Of a DNA stretch of 33,541 nt, positions 1 to 9,655 are shown in pieces; the stretch's first letter is position 1, and each line of letters begins with the position of its first letter. This DNA is from Caryophanales bacterium (GTDB lineage: Bacteria; Bacillota; Bacilli; Exiguobacteriales; Exiguobacteriaceae). The stretch covers positions 1-33,541 of the forward strand of contig CABIYO010000025.1 of assembly GCA_902362975.1 (NCBI GenBank), given 5' to 3'. Made by a program: the position numbers and the translations under genes. The notes under the pieces were generated by a model. It ran no database searches, was not told the origin of the DNA, and was given only the letters and a program-made list of their open reading frames with translations.

Positions 1-4
1 ACAA

Positions 5-50
5 GAGGCCCCCGTGAGCGAACAAGTCGCTCACGGGGGCCTCTTTTTTA
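5..50 (+). terminator. Strong intrinsic terminator of an upstream gene
   Basis: A perfect 16-bp stem (5-20 with 28-43) closes a 7-nt loop and is followed by a run of seven T (44-50) on the + strand. It ends a + strand transcript entering from outside the window. A second short hairpin (CTGGG at 59-63 with CCCAG at 70-74) lies between it and the end of the minus-strand gene; its T-rich tail at 77-84 is also on the + strand. On the minus strand the big stem is followed only by TTGT, so it is a poorer terminator in that direction. Confidence 0.9.
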
Positions 51-86
51 GAAAATTACTGGGTTATGTCCCAGCCTCTTTTTTGA

Positions 87-443
87 TTATAGATTCATTT
101 CGTACTCCATCTGTTGCCAATCCATCATCTGCGTATCAAACAAAGTGAAGGCGCTGATAGCGAAAACGATGAAAAGGACCGGTCCAGCAATCAAGAGAAT
201 GATTCCAAAAAGTCGCATCGATTTCGAACGATTCCAGTAGAAGATGATGGCGACAATCATGGAGATGAGCGCTCCGGACAAGAAGAAGCCGATGATGTTC
301 AAGATGAACAAGAGCAAGATCGTCTCGTTTTTCGTCGCGGCATATTCTTTCCACATATCGATCAATGATGTGATGATGTAAACGAGTGACCCAATTCCAA
401 TCACTAGCGCAAATAAGATGACAATTCCGAATAAACCTCCCAT
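87..443 (-). CDS. Small integral membrane protein, function unknown
   Basis: 118 residues with three clear hydrophobic segments at about 5-27, 40-69 (with a break near 55) and 78-101, and an acidic, Met-rich C-terminus. It has no recognisable catalytic motif. The start is supported by AGGAGGTGG six bases upstream of the ATG (minus strand). It is transcribed divergently from hprK, with 148 bp between the two starts. I do not recognise the family; membrane location is inferred from hydrophobicity alone. Other frames over the same DNA are poorer in composition and lack a ribosome binding site. Confidence 0.7.
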   Translation of the reverse strand: MGGLFGIVILFALVIGIGSLVYIITSLIDMWKEYAATKNETILLLFILNIIGFFLSGALISMIVAIIFYWNRSKSMRLFGIILLIAGPVLFIVFAISAFTLFDTQMMDWQQMEYEMNL

Positions 444-591
444 TATTCCACCTCCTAGTAAGCCTATACCCTACATACGAACGACGTAATAGGATGGTTT
501 CAACAATTTTTTGACATGTTCTTCATCACTTCCCTAACCCGTCCAAGAAAGAGCTATGATACAATAATGAGCGTGAAAGGGGCAGATACTG

Positions 592-1527
592 ATGCAAAAT
601 ATCGTACGTACCGCTCAAGTCGTTGAGCGGTTTAAACTTCAAGTCATTGCGGGTGAGGAAGGACTTCATCGTCCGGTCGCCACACCCGACCTGAGTCGAC
701 CGGGTCTCGTCCTTGCCGGCTATTATACGCACTATGCCAAAAACCGCCTGCAAGTGCTTGGGAAGACGGAGTTGACATTCTATGCGAGCCTCTCGGAAGA
801 GAAACGTCGTGAGCGCGCTAAAATCTTGTGTACAGAACAGACGCCAGGAATTTTAATCACGCGTGGCTTTGATATTCCGAAAGAAATCGAAGAAGAAGCG
901 GAAGCGGCAAACGTCCCGCTCATGCGGACGAATGCGGTGACGACCTCTATCGAATCACAAATCACGAACTTCCTAGAGATGGAACTCGCACCAATGACGG
1001 CGATGCACGGTGTGCTCGTCGACATTTACGGTGTCGGTGTCCTCATCAAAGGTCAGAGCGGGGTCGGGAAATCGGAGACGGCACTTGAACTCGTCAAACG
1101 GGGTCACCGCCTCGTCGCCGATGATTCGGTCGAGATTCGTCAAACGGGGGATCAACTCCTCGTCGGATCAGCACCGAAGCTCATTCGTCACCTGCTCGAG
1201 ATTCGTGGGATTGGCATCATCGACGTCATGACGTTATTCGGTGCAGGGGCGGTGCGGTCCCATAAAAAGATCAGCCTCATCGTCAACTTGGAGAACTGGG
1301 ACGCGGGCAAGGTATACGACCGTGTCGGACTCGACCACAATACGATGAAAATCATCGACAGTGAAGTCCCGCTCTTAACGATCCCTGTTCGACCTGGTCG
1401 AAACTTGGCGGTCATCATCGAAGTCGCAGCGATGAACTATCGTCTGCAAAATATGGGAATCAATACGGCTGAAGAGTTCGCGGAACGTCTCGCGAACGCC
1501 ATTCAGGATACTGAAGGAGACTTGTGA
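592..1527 (+). CDS. hprK: HPr kinase/phosphorylase
   Basis: 311 residues, the usual length. The enzyme phosphorylates HPr of the PTS on a serine using ATP or PPi, and reverses the reaction with phosphate; P-Ser-HPr is the co-repressor of CcpA, so this cytoplasmic hexamer is the sensor for carbon catabolite repression. Visible motifs are the P-loop GQSGVGKS at 154-161, His139 just before the first core strand, the catalytic Asp pair at 177-178, and the HprK signature [11 protein letters not shown] near 203. The N-terminal half (1-130) is the regulatory domain. It starts with ATG behind AAAGGGG. It is first of the hprK-lgt-ppaX-yvoF operon, an order shared with Bacillus subtilis, and its stop overlaps the lgt start region. 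Confidence 0.97.
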   Translation: MQNIVRTAQVVERFKLQVIAGEEGLHRPVATPDLSRPGLVLAGYYTHYAKNRLQVLGKTELTFYASLSEEKRRERAKILCTEQTPGILITRGFDIPKEIEEEAEAANVPLMRTNAVTTSIESQITNFLEMELAPMTAMHGVLVDIYGVGVLIKGQSGVGKSETALELVKRGHRLVADDSVEIRQTGDQLLVGSAPKLIRHLLEIRGIGIIDVMTLFGAGAVRSHKKISLIVNLENWDAGKVYDRVGLDHNTMKIIDSEVPLLTIPVRPGRNLAVIIEVAAMNYRLQNMGINTAEEFAERLANAIQDTEGDL

Positions 1528-1529
1528 GC

Positions 1530-2348
1530 ATGGTAGAACCGACATTTGATCGTGTGGCGTTTGAGATTGGCTCTCTGCCAATCTATTGGTATGGCATGAT
1601 TATCGCCTTCGGGGCGATGCTTGGCCTCGTCCTCGCCTTATATGAAGCGAAACGTATCAATTATGACTCGGAACGACTCGTGGACGTCGTCATCTGGTCG
1701 ATTCCGATCAGCATCGTCTTCGCACGCATTTATTACGTGACGTTCCAATGGGACTATTATTCAGAGAACCTCGGACAGATCATCGACATCCGTCAAGGCG
1801 GGATTGCTATTCATGGAGCCATCTTCGGTGCTCTCCTTGTCGTCATCGTCTATTGTATGCGAAAGTCGATGTCGTTCTGGAAAGTGACGGACATCTTGGC
1901 GCCATCGCTTCTTCTTGGACAAGCCATTGGGCGTTGGGGAAACTTTATGAACCAAGAGGCACATGGTGGCGAGACGTCGCGTAGTTTCTTGCAAGATACG
2001 CTCATGCTACCAGATTGGATCGTCAATCAGATGTATATCGATGGGGCTTACTATATCCCGACGTTCTTATATGAAAGTGTATGGAATATCATCGGGGTCA
2101 TCCTTCTCATCGCATGGCGCATGATTGGCAATCCACGTCGTGGTTATATCTTCTTGTCGTACCTCATCTGGTACTCAATCGGTCGCTACTATATCGAGGG
2201 GCTTCGTACGGACAGTCTCATGTCAGGAGATTTGCGTGTGGCCCAAATGGTGTCGATCGCCTTGATCCTATTCGGTATCCTCATGATGATTCTTCGTCGC
2301 AAAGCGAAACGGTACAACGACCCATCAGAGAAAGGATTGTTTGATTAA
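1530..2348 (+). CDS. lgt: Prolipoprotein diacylglyceryl transferase
   Basis: Multi-pass membrane enzyme that moves diacylglycerol from phosphatidylglycerol to the lipobox cysteine of prolipoproteins, the first step of lipoprotein maturation. About 272 residues, family length. The signature GRWGNF-x2-QE is at about 134-143 (Arg135, Asn138 and Glu143 match the essential residues of the family), followed by HGGE. The earlier His-Gly motif reads IAIHGA, with Ala where HGG is usual. A GTG at 1524 in the same frame overlaps the hprK stop, but AAGGAGA at 1514-1520 lies only 3 nt from it and 9 nt from the ATG at 1530, so the ATG is preferred. The stop TAA overlaps the ppaX ATG (TAATG). Confidence 0.95.
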   Translation: MVEPTFDRVAFEIGSLPIYWYGMIIAFGAMLGLVLALYEAKRINYDSERLVDVVIWSIPISIVFARIYYVTFQWDYYSENLGQIIDIRQGGIAIHGAIFGALLVVIVYCMRKSMSFWKVTDILAPSLLLGQAIGRWGNFMNQEAHGGETSRSFLQDTLMLPDWIVNQMYIDGAYYIPTFLYESVWNIIGVILLIAWRMIGNPRRGYIFLSYLIWYSIGRYYIEGLRTDSLMSGDLRVAQMVSIALILFGILMMILRRKAKRYNDPSEKGLFD

Positions 2349-2998
2349 TGGATACGCTCTTATTTGATTTAGACGGTACATTACTCGATACGAACCCGCT
2401 CATCATCGCGAGCTTCCGCCATACGTTCAACTACTATTTCCCGGAGCAAACGTATCGGGATGAAGACATTTATCGATTCATCGGACCGACGCTCGAAAAG
2501 TCGTTCCGTGAACTCAACGAGCCGGAATGGAAAGAGATGCAAGCCTTCTATCGGAGCTTCAACATCGCCATGCATGACCAACTCGTCGTAGAGTATCCAG
2601 GGGTCATCGAGGGGCTCTATCGCCTCCATGCGAAAGGATACAAGATGGGCGTCGTCACGTCGAAAGGTCGTCCGGTCGTCGAGCGCGGGCTTCGATTGTT
2701 CAACATCGACCGCTTGTTTGACGTCGTCGTGACGGCGGATGACGTCGAGAACGAAAAACCTCACGCCGAACCGGTCGAACGTGCGCTCAAGGCGCTCGGT
2801 TCGTCACCAGAACGCGCCGTCATGGTCGGAGACAACGACACGGATATCTACAGTGGTAAAAATGCCGGAACGAAGACGGTCGCTGTCGGCTGGGCGCTCA
2901 AGGGACGTCCGTTCCTCGAATCGCTCGAACCGGACGTCATTATCGACTCGATGGAACATTTCGAGGCGTGGCTAGACGAGGTCAGCATTCATGCGTAA
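2348..2998 (+). CDS. ppaX: Pyrophosphatase PpaX, HAD family
   Basis: 216 residues, HAD-superfamily hydrolase. Motif I is DLDGT with Asp7 and Asp9 (nucleophile and acid/base), motif II is VVTSKG, and motif III is GDNDTDI, which binds Mg2+. In Bacillus, PpaX hydrolyses the PPi released when HprK dephosphorylates P-Ser-HPr, pulling that reaction forward. The position two genes after hprK supports this exact role over that of phosphoglycolate phosphatase, the commonest mis-annotation for this fold. It overlaps lgt by one base and yvoF by eight, indicating translational coupling. Confidence 0.93.
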   Translation: MDTLLFDLDGTLLDTNPLIIASFRHTFNYYFPEQTYRDEDIYRFIGPTLEKSFRELNEPEWKEMQAFYRSFNIAMHDQLVVEYPGVIEGLYRLHAKGYKMGVVTSKGRPVVERGLRLFNIDRLFDVVVTADDVENEKPHAEPVERALKALGSSPERAVMVGDNDTDIYSGKNAGTKTVAVGWALKGRPFLESLEPDVIIDSMEHFEAWLDEVSIHA

Positions 2999-3473
2999 GA
3001 CGACACGGTATCATATCGAGGGACCAAATCCGCTTTGGCAAATGTATCAGACGATTCGCTTCCTGCGTGTTTTCAAAAACACGGTGGTCGTCCTGATCGG
3101 GCGTTACTTCCCGTCGGTGAAGGCGAAACGTTGGCTTTACCAGACGTTCCTCGGGATGAATATAGGGGAGTATAGTGCCCTTGCGCTCATGGTCACACCG
3201 GACGTCATGTTCCCCGAACGCATCACGATTGGTCGCAACACGGTCATCGGCTTCAATTCGACGATCCTCTGTCATGAGTATCTCGTAGATGAGTATCGGA
3301 TCGGGGACGTCATCATCGGTGATGGCGTATTGATCGGTGCGAACGTGACCATCCTGCCGGGTGTGACCATCGGAGACGGTGCCGTCATCGGTGCGGGAGC
3401 GATTGTGCACCGTGACGTCTTACCGGGAGAACGGGTCATCGGTTCGAAGCTTCAATCGTTGACACATATTTGA
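2991..3473 (+). CDS. yvoF: Putative acetyltransferase with left-handed beta-helix (YvoF-like)
   Basis: 160 residues. Residues 75-150 hold repeated hexapeptides of the [LIV]-G-x-x-x-x type (for example ITIGRNTVIG, VIIGDGVLIG, VTIGDGAVIG), the mark of trimeric hexapeptide acyltransferases that use acetyl-CoA. The N-terminal 60 residues are basic and hydrophobic and may lie against the membrane. The substrate is unknown. It is the last gene of the hprK operon and overlaps ppaX by 8 bp, as in Bacillus. The family relatives include maltose and nucleoside-sugar acetyltransferases, so an envelope or sugar substrate is a reasonable guess only. Confidence 0.85.
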   Translation: MRKTTRYHIEGPNPLWQMYQTIRFLRVFKNTVVVLIGRYFPSVKAKRWLYQTFLGMNIGEYSALALMVTPDVMFPERITIGRNTVIGFNSTILCHEYLVDEYRIGDVIIGDGVLIGANVTILPGVTIGDGAVIGAGAIVHRDVLPGERVIGSKLQSLTHI

Positions 3474-3484
3474 CACAATTTTTC

Positions 3485-3514
3485 GCAAAATGTTTTCATG
3501 AGCATTTTGCTCAT
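3485..3514 (+). other. Two mutually exclusive hairpins sharing one arm
   Basis: GCAAAATG (3485-3492) is the perfect complement of CATTTTGC (3503-3510). The sequence ATGAGCA (3498-3504) is also the perfect complement of TGCTCAT (3508-3514). The two stems use the same bases at 3503-3510, so only one can form. They lie 12-41 nt after the yvoF stop, just before a standard terminator. Function is unknown. Confidence 0.5.
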
Positions 3515-3533
3515 ACAAGATCGAGAATACTTG

Positions 3534-3571
3534 AGCGGTATCACTTTTTTTGAAAGAGATGCCGCTTTTTT
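3534..3571 (+). terminator. Terminator of the hprK operon
   Basis: AGCGGTATC (3534-3542) pairs with GATGCCGCT (3558-3566) with one G-U pair, followed by T at 3566-3571. The loop contains a further CTTTT/GAAAG pairing. It sits 60 nt after the yvoF stop. Confidence 0.85.
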
Positions 3572-3688
3572 ATGGATAAATGTACAAAATTGAAGCCATC
3601 ATATTTTCGTTAAAAAACAATTTTTGGACCTAGCAAAAAATATTCATTATAGAGGGAATATAGTCGCAATTTTTTTTAACATTTTCAG

Positions 3689-3717
3689 TTGCCCTCGTTG
3701 TTCGAGTGCGGTATTCT
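3689..3717 (+). promoter_or_regulatory. Possible sigma-A promoter of the TPR gene
   Basis: TTGCCC (3689-3694), 17-nt spacer, TATTCT (3712-3717), about 50 nt before the ATG. The rest of the gene-free stretch 3572-3766 is AT-rich and shows no other structure beyond a long-range AGTTGC/GCAACT pairing that spans this promoter. Confidence 0.4.
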
Positions 3718-3766
3718 TATCCCTGCAACTAAAAAAGATTTAGAGATGATGTGGAGGATTTAGAAT

Positions 3767-5239
3767 ATGGAAGCGAACTATGAAGCAGTAATGACGCTAC
3801 CCGAACCAGAATCTCCGCTCGCTGCGGAGCTCCACTACTATAGAGGTCGTCGTGCGTTACGTGAAGGTCGCCTGGATGAAGCGACTTTTTTCATGGCTGA
3901 AGCGACAGCGGCAGCCCCGCATCGCGTCGACTATCATAAACAGTACGCAGAACTGTTATTTGAAGTAGGGGAGGTCTACCACGCCAATGACGTGTGGAAA
4001 CGAGTATTAGAGCTCGACGAGACCGCAACAGAGGCACTGTATCACTTAGCAAGCAACTGTGCCTATGTCTCTCAATATGAAGAAGCGGCGAACTATGCAT
4101 CCGAATATCTCGCCCGTGACACGAAAGGTCACTACACGCAAGCCGTGCAATCCCTTCTTGAACTGATCGAGCTCGAACAAGAGCTCGAGGACGAGGAAGA
4201 AGACGAATTGATCACATGGCATACGGAAGCGCAGCGTCACATTGACAAAGGACGATTGTTTGCGGCAAAGGCGACACTCGTGCGTCTCATCGGCCAATAT
4301 CCATCGTTTTGGCCGGCATACAACAATCTATCGGTTGTCAATTTTTATCTCGGCGATGATCAAGCCGCCTTCCGGACGCTCGAATACGTGCTCGACCAAA
4401 ATCCGGGCAACTTGCATGCGATCTTGAACACGATCCACTTGCTCCATGAAGCGGGTCAATCGGAAGCGGCGATGCAGTTGTCGACACCGCTCACGCGTGT
4501 CCGTCCACTCCAATTTGACTTGCGTTATAAATTGGCGACGACTCTCGCACTCGTCGGACATTACGACCGTGCGTATGAAGAATTGCGTCTATTGAAAGAC
4601 CGCGGATTCCGTGGGGACCCATTGTTCGGGCATTGGCTCAGCGTGTCTGCCTACAAGACAGGACGACTTGAAGAGGCAGCCACCTACTTGAACAATGAAG
4701 AAATGAAACAGTTTGAAGAGAAACAGAGCTTCGACATCCGAGAAAATCTCGAGTTTCGTTCGGCACTCGTCCAAGGATTGCGTCAAGAGAGCGATTTGGC
4801 TCGAATCGAGATCATCCGAATCATCGCCAACTTAAAAGATGACGAAGCGTTCGAAGCGCTCGCGCTCACGAATGCCGTGACAGAAAATGAGACGGTCCGG
4901 GCATTCGCGGAGATGTGTCGTGCCGACCTTTGTCAGCAACCGTTCAACGGAGACGTCCGGATCAAGCGTGCGTTTGATGCGCTCGTCTTGGCTGAAGCAC
5001 ATGTATCCGAAGCGGAACGGATGAGCCTAGAGGGCGACTTCTATGAGCGTTTTGCGATGCTTCTCTTGTCTGGGGAATCATTCATGGACGTAACGGCATC
5101 GGCCGCTGCGCTCGTCTGGATGTTTTACACGAAACGGGATGCATTGATTCTCGAAGATTGTGCGAACGCCTTCCATCTCTCGGTCGACACGTTGACTGAC
5201 ACGGTCCGTTCGTTCAAACGGACACTCGAACAAGCATAA
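3767..5239 (+). CDS. yvcD: Tetratricopeptide-repeat protein (YvcD-like)
   Basis: 490 residues, mostly helical, with several TPR-like units: AAELHYYRGRRALREGRLDEA (about 20-40), VDYHKQYAELLFEVGEVYHA (58-77), ALYHLASNCAYVSQYEEAA (90-108), AYNNLSVVNFYLGDDQAAF (184-203) and further ones to about 310. The last third (320-490) is helical without clear repeats and ends in a segment that resembles a small DNA- or partner-binding unit (DCANAFHLSVDTLTDTV). There is no signal peptide, so it is probably a cytoplasmic scaffold. GGAGG at 3753-3757 sets the ATG start. The place directly before trxB matches Bacillus yvcD. Partner and role are unknown. Confidence 0.85.
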   Translation: MEANYEAVMTLPEPESPLAAELHYYRGRRALREGRLDEATFFMAEATAAAPHRVDYHKQYAELLFEVGEVYHANDVWKRVLELDETATEALYHLASNCAYVSQYEEAANYASEYLARDTKGHYTQAVQSLLELIELEQELEDEEEDELITWHTEAQRHIDKGRLFAAKATLVRLIGQYPSFWPAYNNLSVVNFYLGDDQAAFRTLEYVLDQNPGNLHAILNTIHLLHEAGQSEAAMQLSTPLTRVRPLQFDLRYKLATTLALVGHYDRAYEELRLLKDRGFRGDPLFGHWLSVSAYKTGRLEEAATYLNNEEMKQFEEKQSFDIRENLEFRSALVQGLRQESDLARIEIIRIIANLKDDEAFEALALTNAVTENETVRAFAEMCRADLCQQPFNGDVRIKRAFDALVLAEAHVSEAERMSLEGDFYERFAMLLLSGESFMDVTASAAALVWMFYTKRDALILEDCANAFHLSVDTLTDTVRSFKRTLEQA

Positions 5240-5266
5240 AGATAGACGATACCCTTATAGGTTTCT

Positions 5267-5272
5267 TATACT
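5267..5272 (+). promoter_or_regulatory. Possible -10 element before trxB
   Basis: TATACT lies 36 nt before the trxB ATG and 28 nt after the TPR-gene stop. There is no good -35 hexamer at 16-18 nt, so this is only a candidate. Confidence 0.25.
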
Positions 5273-5274
5273 AA

Positions 5275-6261
<987 letters not shown>

Positions 6262-6272
6262 TTCAAGAAGGT

Positions 6273-6307
6273 AGGACTGCGGGGAACCGCGGTCCTTCTC
6301 TTTTTTT
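6273..6307 (+). terminator. Terminator after trxB
   Basis: AGGACTGCGG (6273-6282) pairs with CCGCGGTCCT (6287-6296) around a GGAA loop, followed by TCTCTTTTTTT (6297-6307). It separates trxB from rapZ. Confidence 0.9.
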
Positions 6308-6318
6308 CGGACGTTCGT

Positions 6319-6324
6319 TATACT
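6319..6324 (+). promoter_or_regulatory. Possible -10 element of the rapZ operon
   Basis: TATACT, 57 nt before the rapZ ATG and just after the trxB terminator. The matching -35 position (about 6296-6301) falls in the terminator tail and is a poor hexamer, so the promoter may need an activator or be weak. Confidence 0.3.
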
Positions 6325-6381
6325 AGATGAAGAGAGCTACACACGCGGCTCGGTTGTCAATTTTAAGGGGGCGTCAGCGAG

Positions 6382-7254
6382 ATGGAAGACTTTAAAGGAT
6401 TAGAAGAATTGATCATCATCAGTGGGATGAGCGGGGCTGGGAAGTCGGTCGCCATGAATAGTTTCGAGGACCTCGGCTATTTCTGTGTCGACAACTTGCC
6501 ACCGGTACTCTTACCACAATTGATTGATGTCATCAGCTCGGTCCGACCGAAAATCGCGGTCGCCATCGATACACGGACACGAGACTTTATCGATAGCTTG
6601 TTCATCGTCATCGACGATTTGGAAAAGAAGAACGTGCATCCGCACCTGTTGTATTTAGAGACGCGGGATGATGTGCTCGTTCGCCGTTATAAGGAGACGC
6701 GACGGTCCCATCCGCTCGCACCGGAAGACGCGCCTCTCGTCGGCATCAAGATGGAGCGCGAACTGTTAGAAGGTTTCCGTGACCGGGCCCACACGTTGTA
6801 TGACACGAGCGACTTGAAACCACAGATGTTGAAGGACCGCATCCTCCAACAGTTTAATGAAGAACGGATCCCGTTCACAGTCAATTTCATGTCGTTCGGT
6901 TTCAAACATGGGGTGCCGCTTGATATCGACTTATTGTTCGACGTTCGTTTCATCACGAACCCATTCTATATCCCTGAGCTCCGTCCACTCACGGGTCAGA
7001 CGACAGAAGTACAAGAATACGTCATGTCTCATCCGGAGGCACGAGCATTTTATAAAAAGTTGATCGACATGCTCGAGTTCCTTCTCCCGCAATATAAAAG
7101 GGAAGGCAAGACGCAAGTCGTCGTGGCGTTCGGTTGCACCGGTGGGAAGCATCGGTCGATCACCTTCGCTGAGAAAGTATCGGAGCACTTTGCTGAGCGC
7201 TATAACGTGAAGACGGTCCACCGCGATCTCGCTCACGCGACGAAGGAGAAGTGA
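6382..7254 (+). CDS. rapZ: RapZ/YvcJ family nucleotide-binding protein
   Basis: 290 residues. The P-loop GMSGAGKS is at 15-22; the N-terminal half is a kinase-like ATP/GTP-binding fold. The C-terminal half ends in the family signature GCTGGKHRS. In Escherichia coli RapZ binds small RNAs and hands GlmZ to RNase E, controlling glucosamine-6-phosphate synthesis. In Bacillus, YvcJ hydrolyses GTP and affects competence; the RNA targets there are not settled. The gene is first of the rapZ-yvcK-whiA trio that is widely conserved in Gram-positives, and its TGA ends one base before the yvcK ATG. AAGGGGGC lies 10 nt upstream of the start. Confidence 0.95.
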   Translation: MEDFKGLEELIIISGMSGAGKSVAMNSFEDLGYFCVDNLPPVLLPQLIDVISSVRPKIAVAIDTRTRDFIDSLFIVIDDLEKKNVHPHLLYLETRDDVLVRRYKETRRSHPLAPEDAPLVGIKMERELLEGFRDRAHTLYDTSDLKPQMLKDRILQQFNEERIPFTVNFMSFGFKHGVPLDIDLLFDVRFITNPFYIPELRPLTGQTTEVQEYVMSHPEARAFYKKLIDMLEFLLPQYKREGKTQVVVAFGCTGGKHRSITFAEKVSEHFAERYNVKTVHRDLAHATKEK

Positions 7255-7255
7255 C

Positions 7256-8251
7256 ATGAGACGAGACCGGAAAGTAGTTGCTATCGGGGGAGGGACAGGG
7301 TTGTCCACTCTCGTTCGTGGGTTGAAACATTATCCACTCGATATCACGGCAATCGTCACGGTCGGGGACGACGGCGGGAGCTCGGGACGTCTTCGTGACG
7401 AGTTTCATATGTTGCCTCCGGGTGATATCCGTAATGTCATTTTGGCGTTGTCGGAAGTTGAGCCGTTAATGGATAAGATTTTACAATACCGCTTCGATAC
7501 GGGATTTGGTTTAGAAGGACATTCCCTTGGAAACTTGATGCTTACGGCGGCGACCCACATCTGCGAGGGCTCGTTTGTCAAAGCGATCGATGTCATGTCA
7601 CAGCTCTTGAACGCACAAGGAAAAGTATTGCCGGTGACTGAGACGCTCATGACTCTCGCAGCCGAGTTTGAGGACGGAACCATCGTTCAAGGGGAATCCA
7701 AGATCCCCCTTTATGAGCAACCGATCAAACGGATGTTTTTACTCGAGGAAGGCATTGTACCGGCCCCGGGCGTCGTCGAGGCGATTGAAGCAGCGGATGT
7801 CATCGTGCTCGGTCCAGGGAGCCTGTATACGAGTATCATTCCAAATCTGCTCATCCCGGCGGTACGGGAAGCCATCATCCGCTCGAAAGTCCCGGTCGTC
7901 TATATTTGTAACGTGATGACGCAACCAGGAGAGACGAAAGGCTATGACGCGATGAAGCATTTGAAAGTCATCGAGTCGTACCTTGGTAAGGCATCGATTG
8001 ACACGATTGTCGTCAACAACGAGCCGATTGAAGAAGCGTATTTGGAGCGTTATCGTGAGGACGGATCAGAAGAGGTCCGCTTCGATCGGAAGAAACTCCG
8101 AAACTATGGGGCGAACGTTCTCGCCGGGGACATCGTCGACTATAACCGGGAGTATATCCGTCATGATTCCGACGCCATCGCCGGACTCGTCATGCAGCGG
8201 GTACTCCGTATTAAGAAGCCACGTTCGTTTCAAGAATTGGAACTGAAATAA
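7256..8251 (+). CDS. yvcK: YvcK/CofD-like protein (gluconeogenesis factor)
   Basis: 331 residues, slightly longer than the Bacillus protein. It carries the CofD-like nucleotide-binding start AIGGGTG (9-15) and [11 protein letters not shown] near 43-53, plus LGPGSLYTS near 185. In Bacillus YvcK binds UDP-sugars such as UDP-GlcNAc, is phosphorylated by PrkC, and is needed for growth on gluconeogenic carbon and for normal cell-wall synthesis. The basic N-terminus (MRRDRK) is typical. AAGGAGAA lies just before the start, inside the 3' end of rapZ, so translation is probably coupled. Confidence 0.95.
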
Positions 8252-8285
8252 AGATTGTTGGAAAGACAGAAAGGAGGGGGACTCG

Positions 8286-9239
8286 ATGAGCTTTGCATCA
8301 GATGTGAAGAAGGAATTGACACAACTTGAAGTGACCGATGCGGAAGCGAAAGCGGAACTGTCGGCACTCGTTCGGATGAACGGGGTCATCTCGCTCGCCC
8401 TTGGACGAGGCATGACCTTAGACGTCTCGACGGAGAATGCCTCGATCGCCCGGCGGATTTACTCCTTGATGAAACGCCTTTACGACCATCCGTTAGACTT
8501 GTTCGTACGGAAGAAAATGCGTTTGAAAAAGAACAACGTCTACATCGTCCGAGTGTCACAGCATGCGGAGACGATGCTTCGGGATCTTGAAATCCTCGGA
8601 GAGAATTACGAGATGATTCGGACACTGAATTCGGATATGACGGGGGACGAGAACTTAGCACGCGCTTACTTACGTGGTGCTTTCCTCGCCGGCGGGTCGA
8701 TCAACCATCCGAAAACGTCCTCGTACCACCTTGAAATCTATAGCTTGTACGAAAACCATAACCAGGCGCTACGTGATTTGGCGAACCGGTTTGAGTTGAA
8801 TGCGAAGACGCTCGAACGGAAAAAAGGGCATATCTTGTACATGAAAGAGAGCGAGAAAATTTCAGATTTCCTCAAGCTGATCGGGGCGACCCGAGGCATG
8901 TTGGAGTTTGAAGACGCACGAATCATCAAAGATATGCGGAACTCCGTCAACCGTCTCGTCAACTGTGAAACGGCCAACTTGAACAAGACGGTCGGTGCGG
9001 CATTGCGTCAAGTCGAGAACATCAAGTTCTTGGAGCGGACGGTCGGGCTCGACGTCTTACCGAAGAAACTGCGGGAGATCGCTGAACTGCGTGTCACACA
9101 CCAGGACGTCTCGTTACAGGAACTCGGTGAAATGCTCGAGTCCGGTCCGATTTCGAAGTCAGGAATCAACCATAGACTTCGTAAAATTGACCAAATTGCC
9201 GAGCGCGTGCGCAGCGGGGACGAGATCGCATCCTCGTGA
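8286..9239 (+). CDS. whiA: DNA-binding protein WhiA
   Basis: 317 residues. The N-terminal two thirds is a degenerate LAGLIDADG homing-endonuclease fold: [12 protein letters not shown] near 126-137 keeps the fold but lacks the catalytic acidic residues. The C-terminus (about 225-310) is a helix-turn-helix with [11 protein letters not shown] followed by [12 protein letters not shown]. In Streptomyces WhiA starts sporulation septation; in Bacillus it affects cell division and chromosome segregation. AAAGGAGGGGG precedes the ATG. Third gene of the rapZ-yvcK-whiA group. Confidence 0.95.
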
Positions 9240-9244
9240 TGCGG

Positions 9245-9273
9245 TTGCGCCAAAACCATTCTTCCTATATAAT
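9245..9273 (+). promoter_or_regulatory. Sigma-A-type promoter for the ribbon-helix-helix gene
   Basis: TTGCGC (9245-9250), exactly 17 nt, then consensus TATAAT (9268-9273), starting 6 bases after the whiA stop and about 50 nt before the next ATG. The gene after whiA thus has its own promoter. Confidence 0.6.
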
Positions 9274-9325
9274 AAGCAATTGTGTATAGGTTTTATGAAT
9301 AGCGAATTAAAGGAGCTTCATCATT

Positions 9326-9562
9326 ATGTCGAATGAAAAGAAAAGATTATCGCTCACGATCGACGCTAAGCTCGACCAGGTCATCACAGAGCGTGCCAAA
9401 GAAATCGGGATTCCGAAAAGTGCACTCGTCACGTTTGCCACAAGCCTCTTCTTGAACCAGCTTCGTGCAGAAGAGTTGTTGAACGGGGACAAGAACGCAA
9501 TCTACGAAGTCATTCGTAAAGACTACGAGTTGCTCACGAGCGTAAAGAATCTAGATAACTAA
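9326..9562 (+). CDS. Small ribbon-helix-helix-like protein
   Basis: 78 residues. KRLSLTID at 6-13 looks like the single beta strand, and two helices follow: KLDQVITERAKEIG and PKSALVTFATSLFLNQL, the pattern of CopG/Arc-type DNA-binding dimers. No toxin gene lies beside it, so it is unlikely to be an antitoxin in a pair; a free-standing transcription regulator is the best guess. AAAGGAG is correctly placed before the ATG. In Bacillus subtilis this position after whiA is held by crh (an HPr paralogue), which is not seen here. Confidence 0.75.
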   Translation: MSNEKKRLSLTIDAKLDQVITERAKEIGIPKSALVTFATSLFLNQLRAEELLNGDKNAIYEVIRKDYELLTSVKNLDN

Positions 9563-9566
9563 GTAA

Positions 9567-9592
9567 AAGGTTGACTGCGGTCAGCCTTTTTT
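9567..9592 (+). terminator. Terminator after the ribbon-helix-helix gene
   Basis: AAGGTTGAC (9567-9575) pairs with GTCAGCCTT (9580-9588) around TGCG, then T to 9592. Confidence 0.9.
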
Positions 9593-9655
9593 AGTTGCAT
9601 CTCTCTAAGAATTTTGGAATAGTGGTGATAATGAATTCGAACGGAGGTCGACCAA

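Noticed and set aside
511..566. TTGACA at 511-516 and TATGAT/TACAAT at 555-565 as the hprK promoter
   Set aside because: The hexamers are too far apart to act together, and neither has a partner at 16-18 nt.
9326..9562. Ribbon-helix-helix protein as antitoxin of a toxin pair
   Set aside because: No small toxin-like gene lies next to it; a terminator follows and an unrelated membrane protein comes after.
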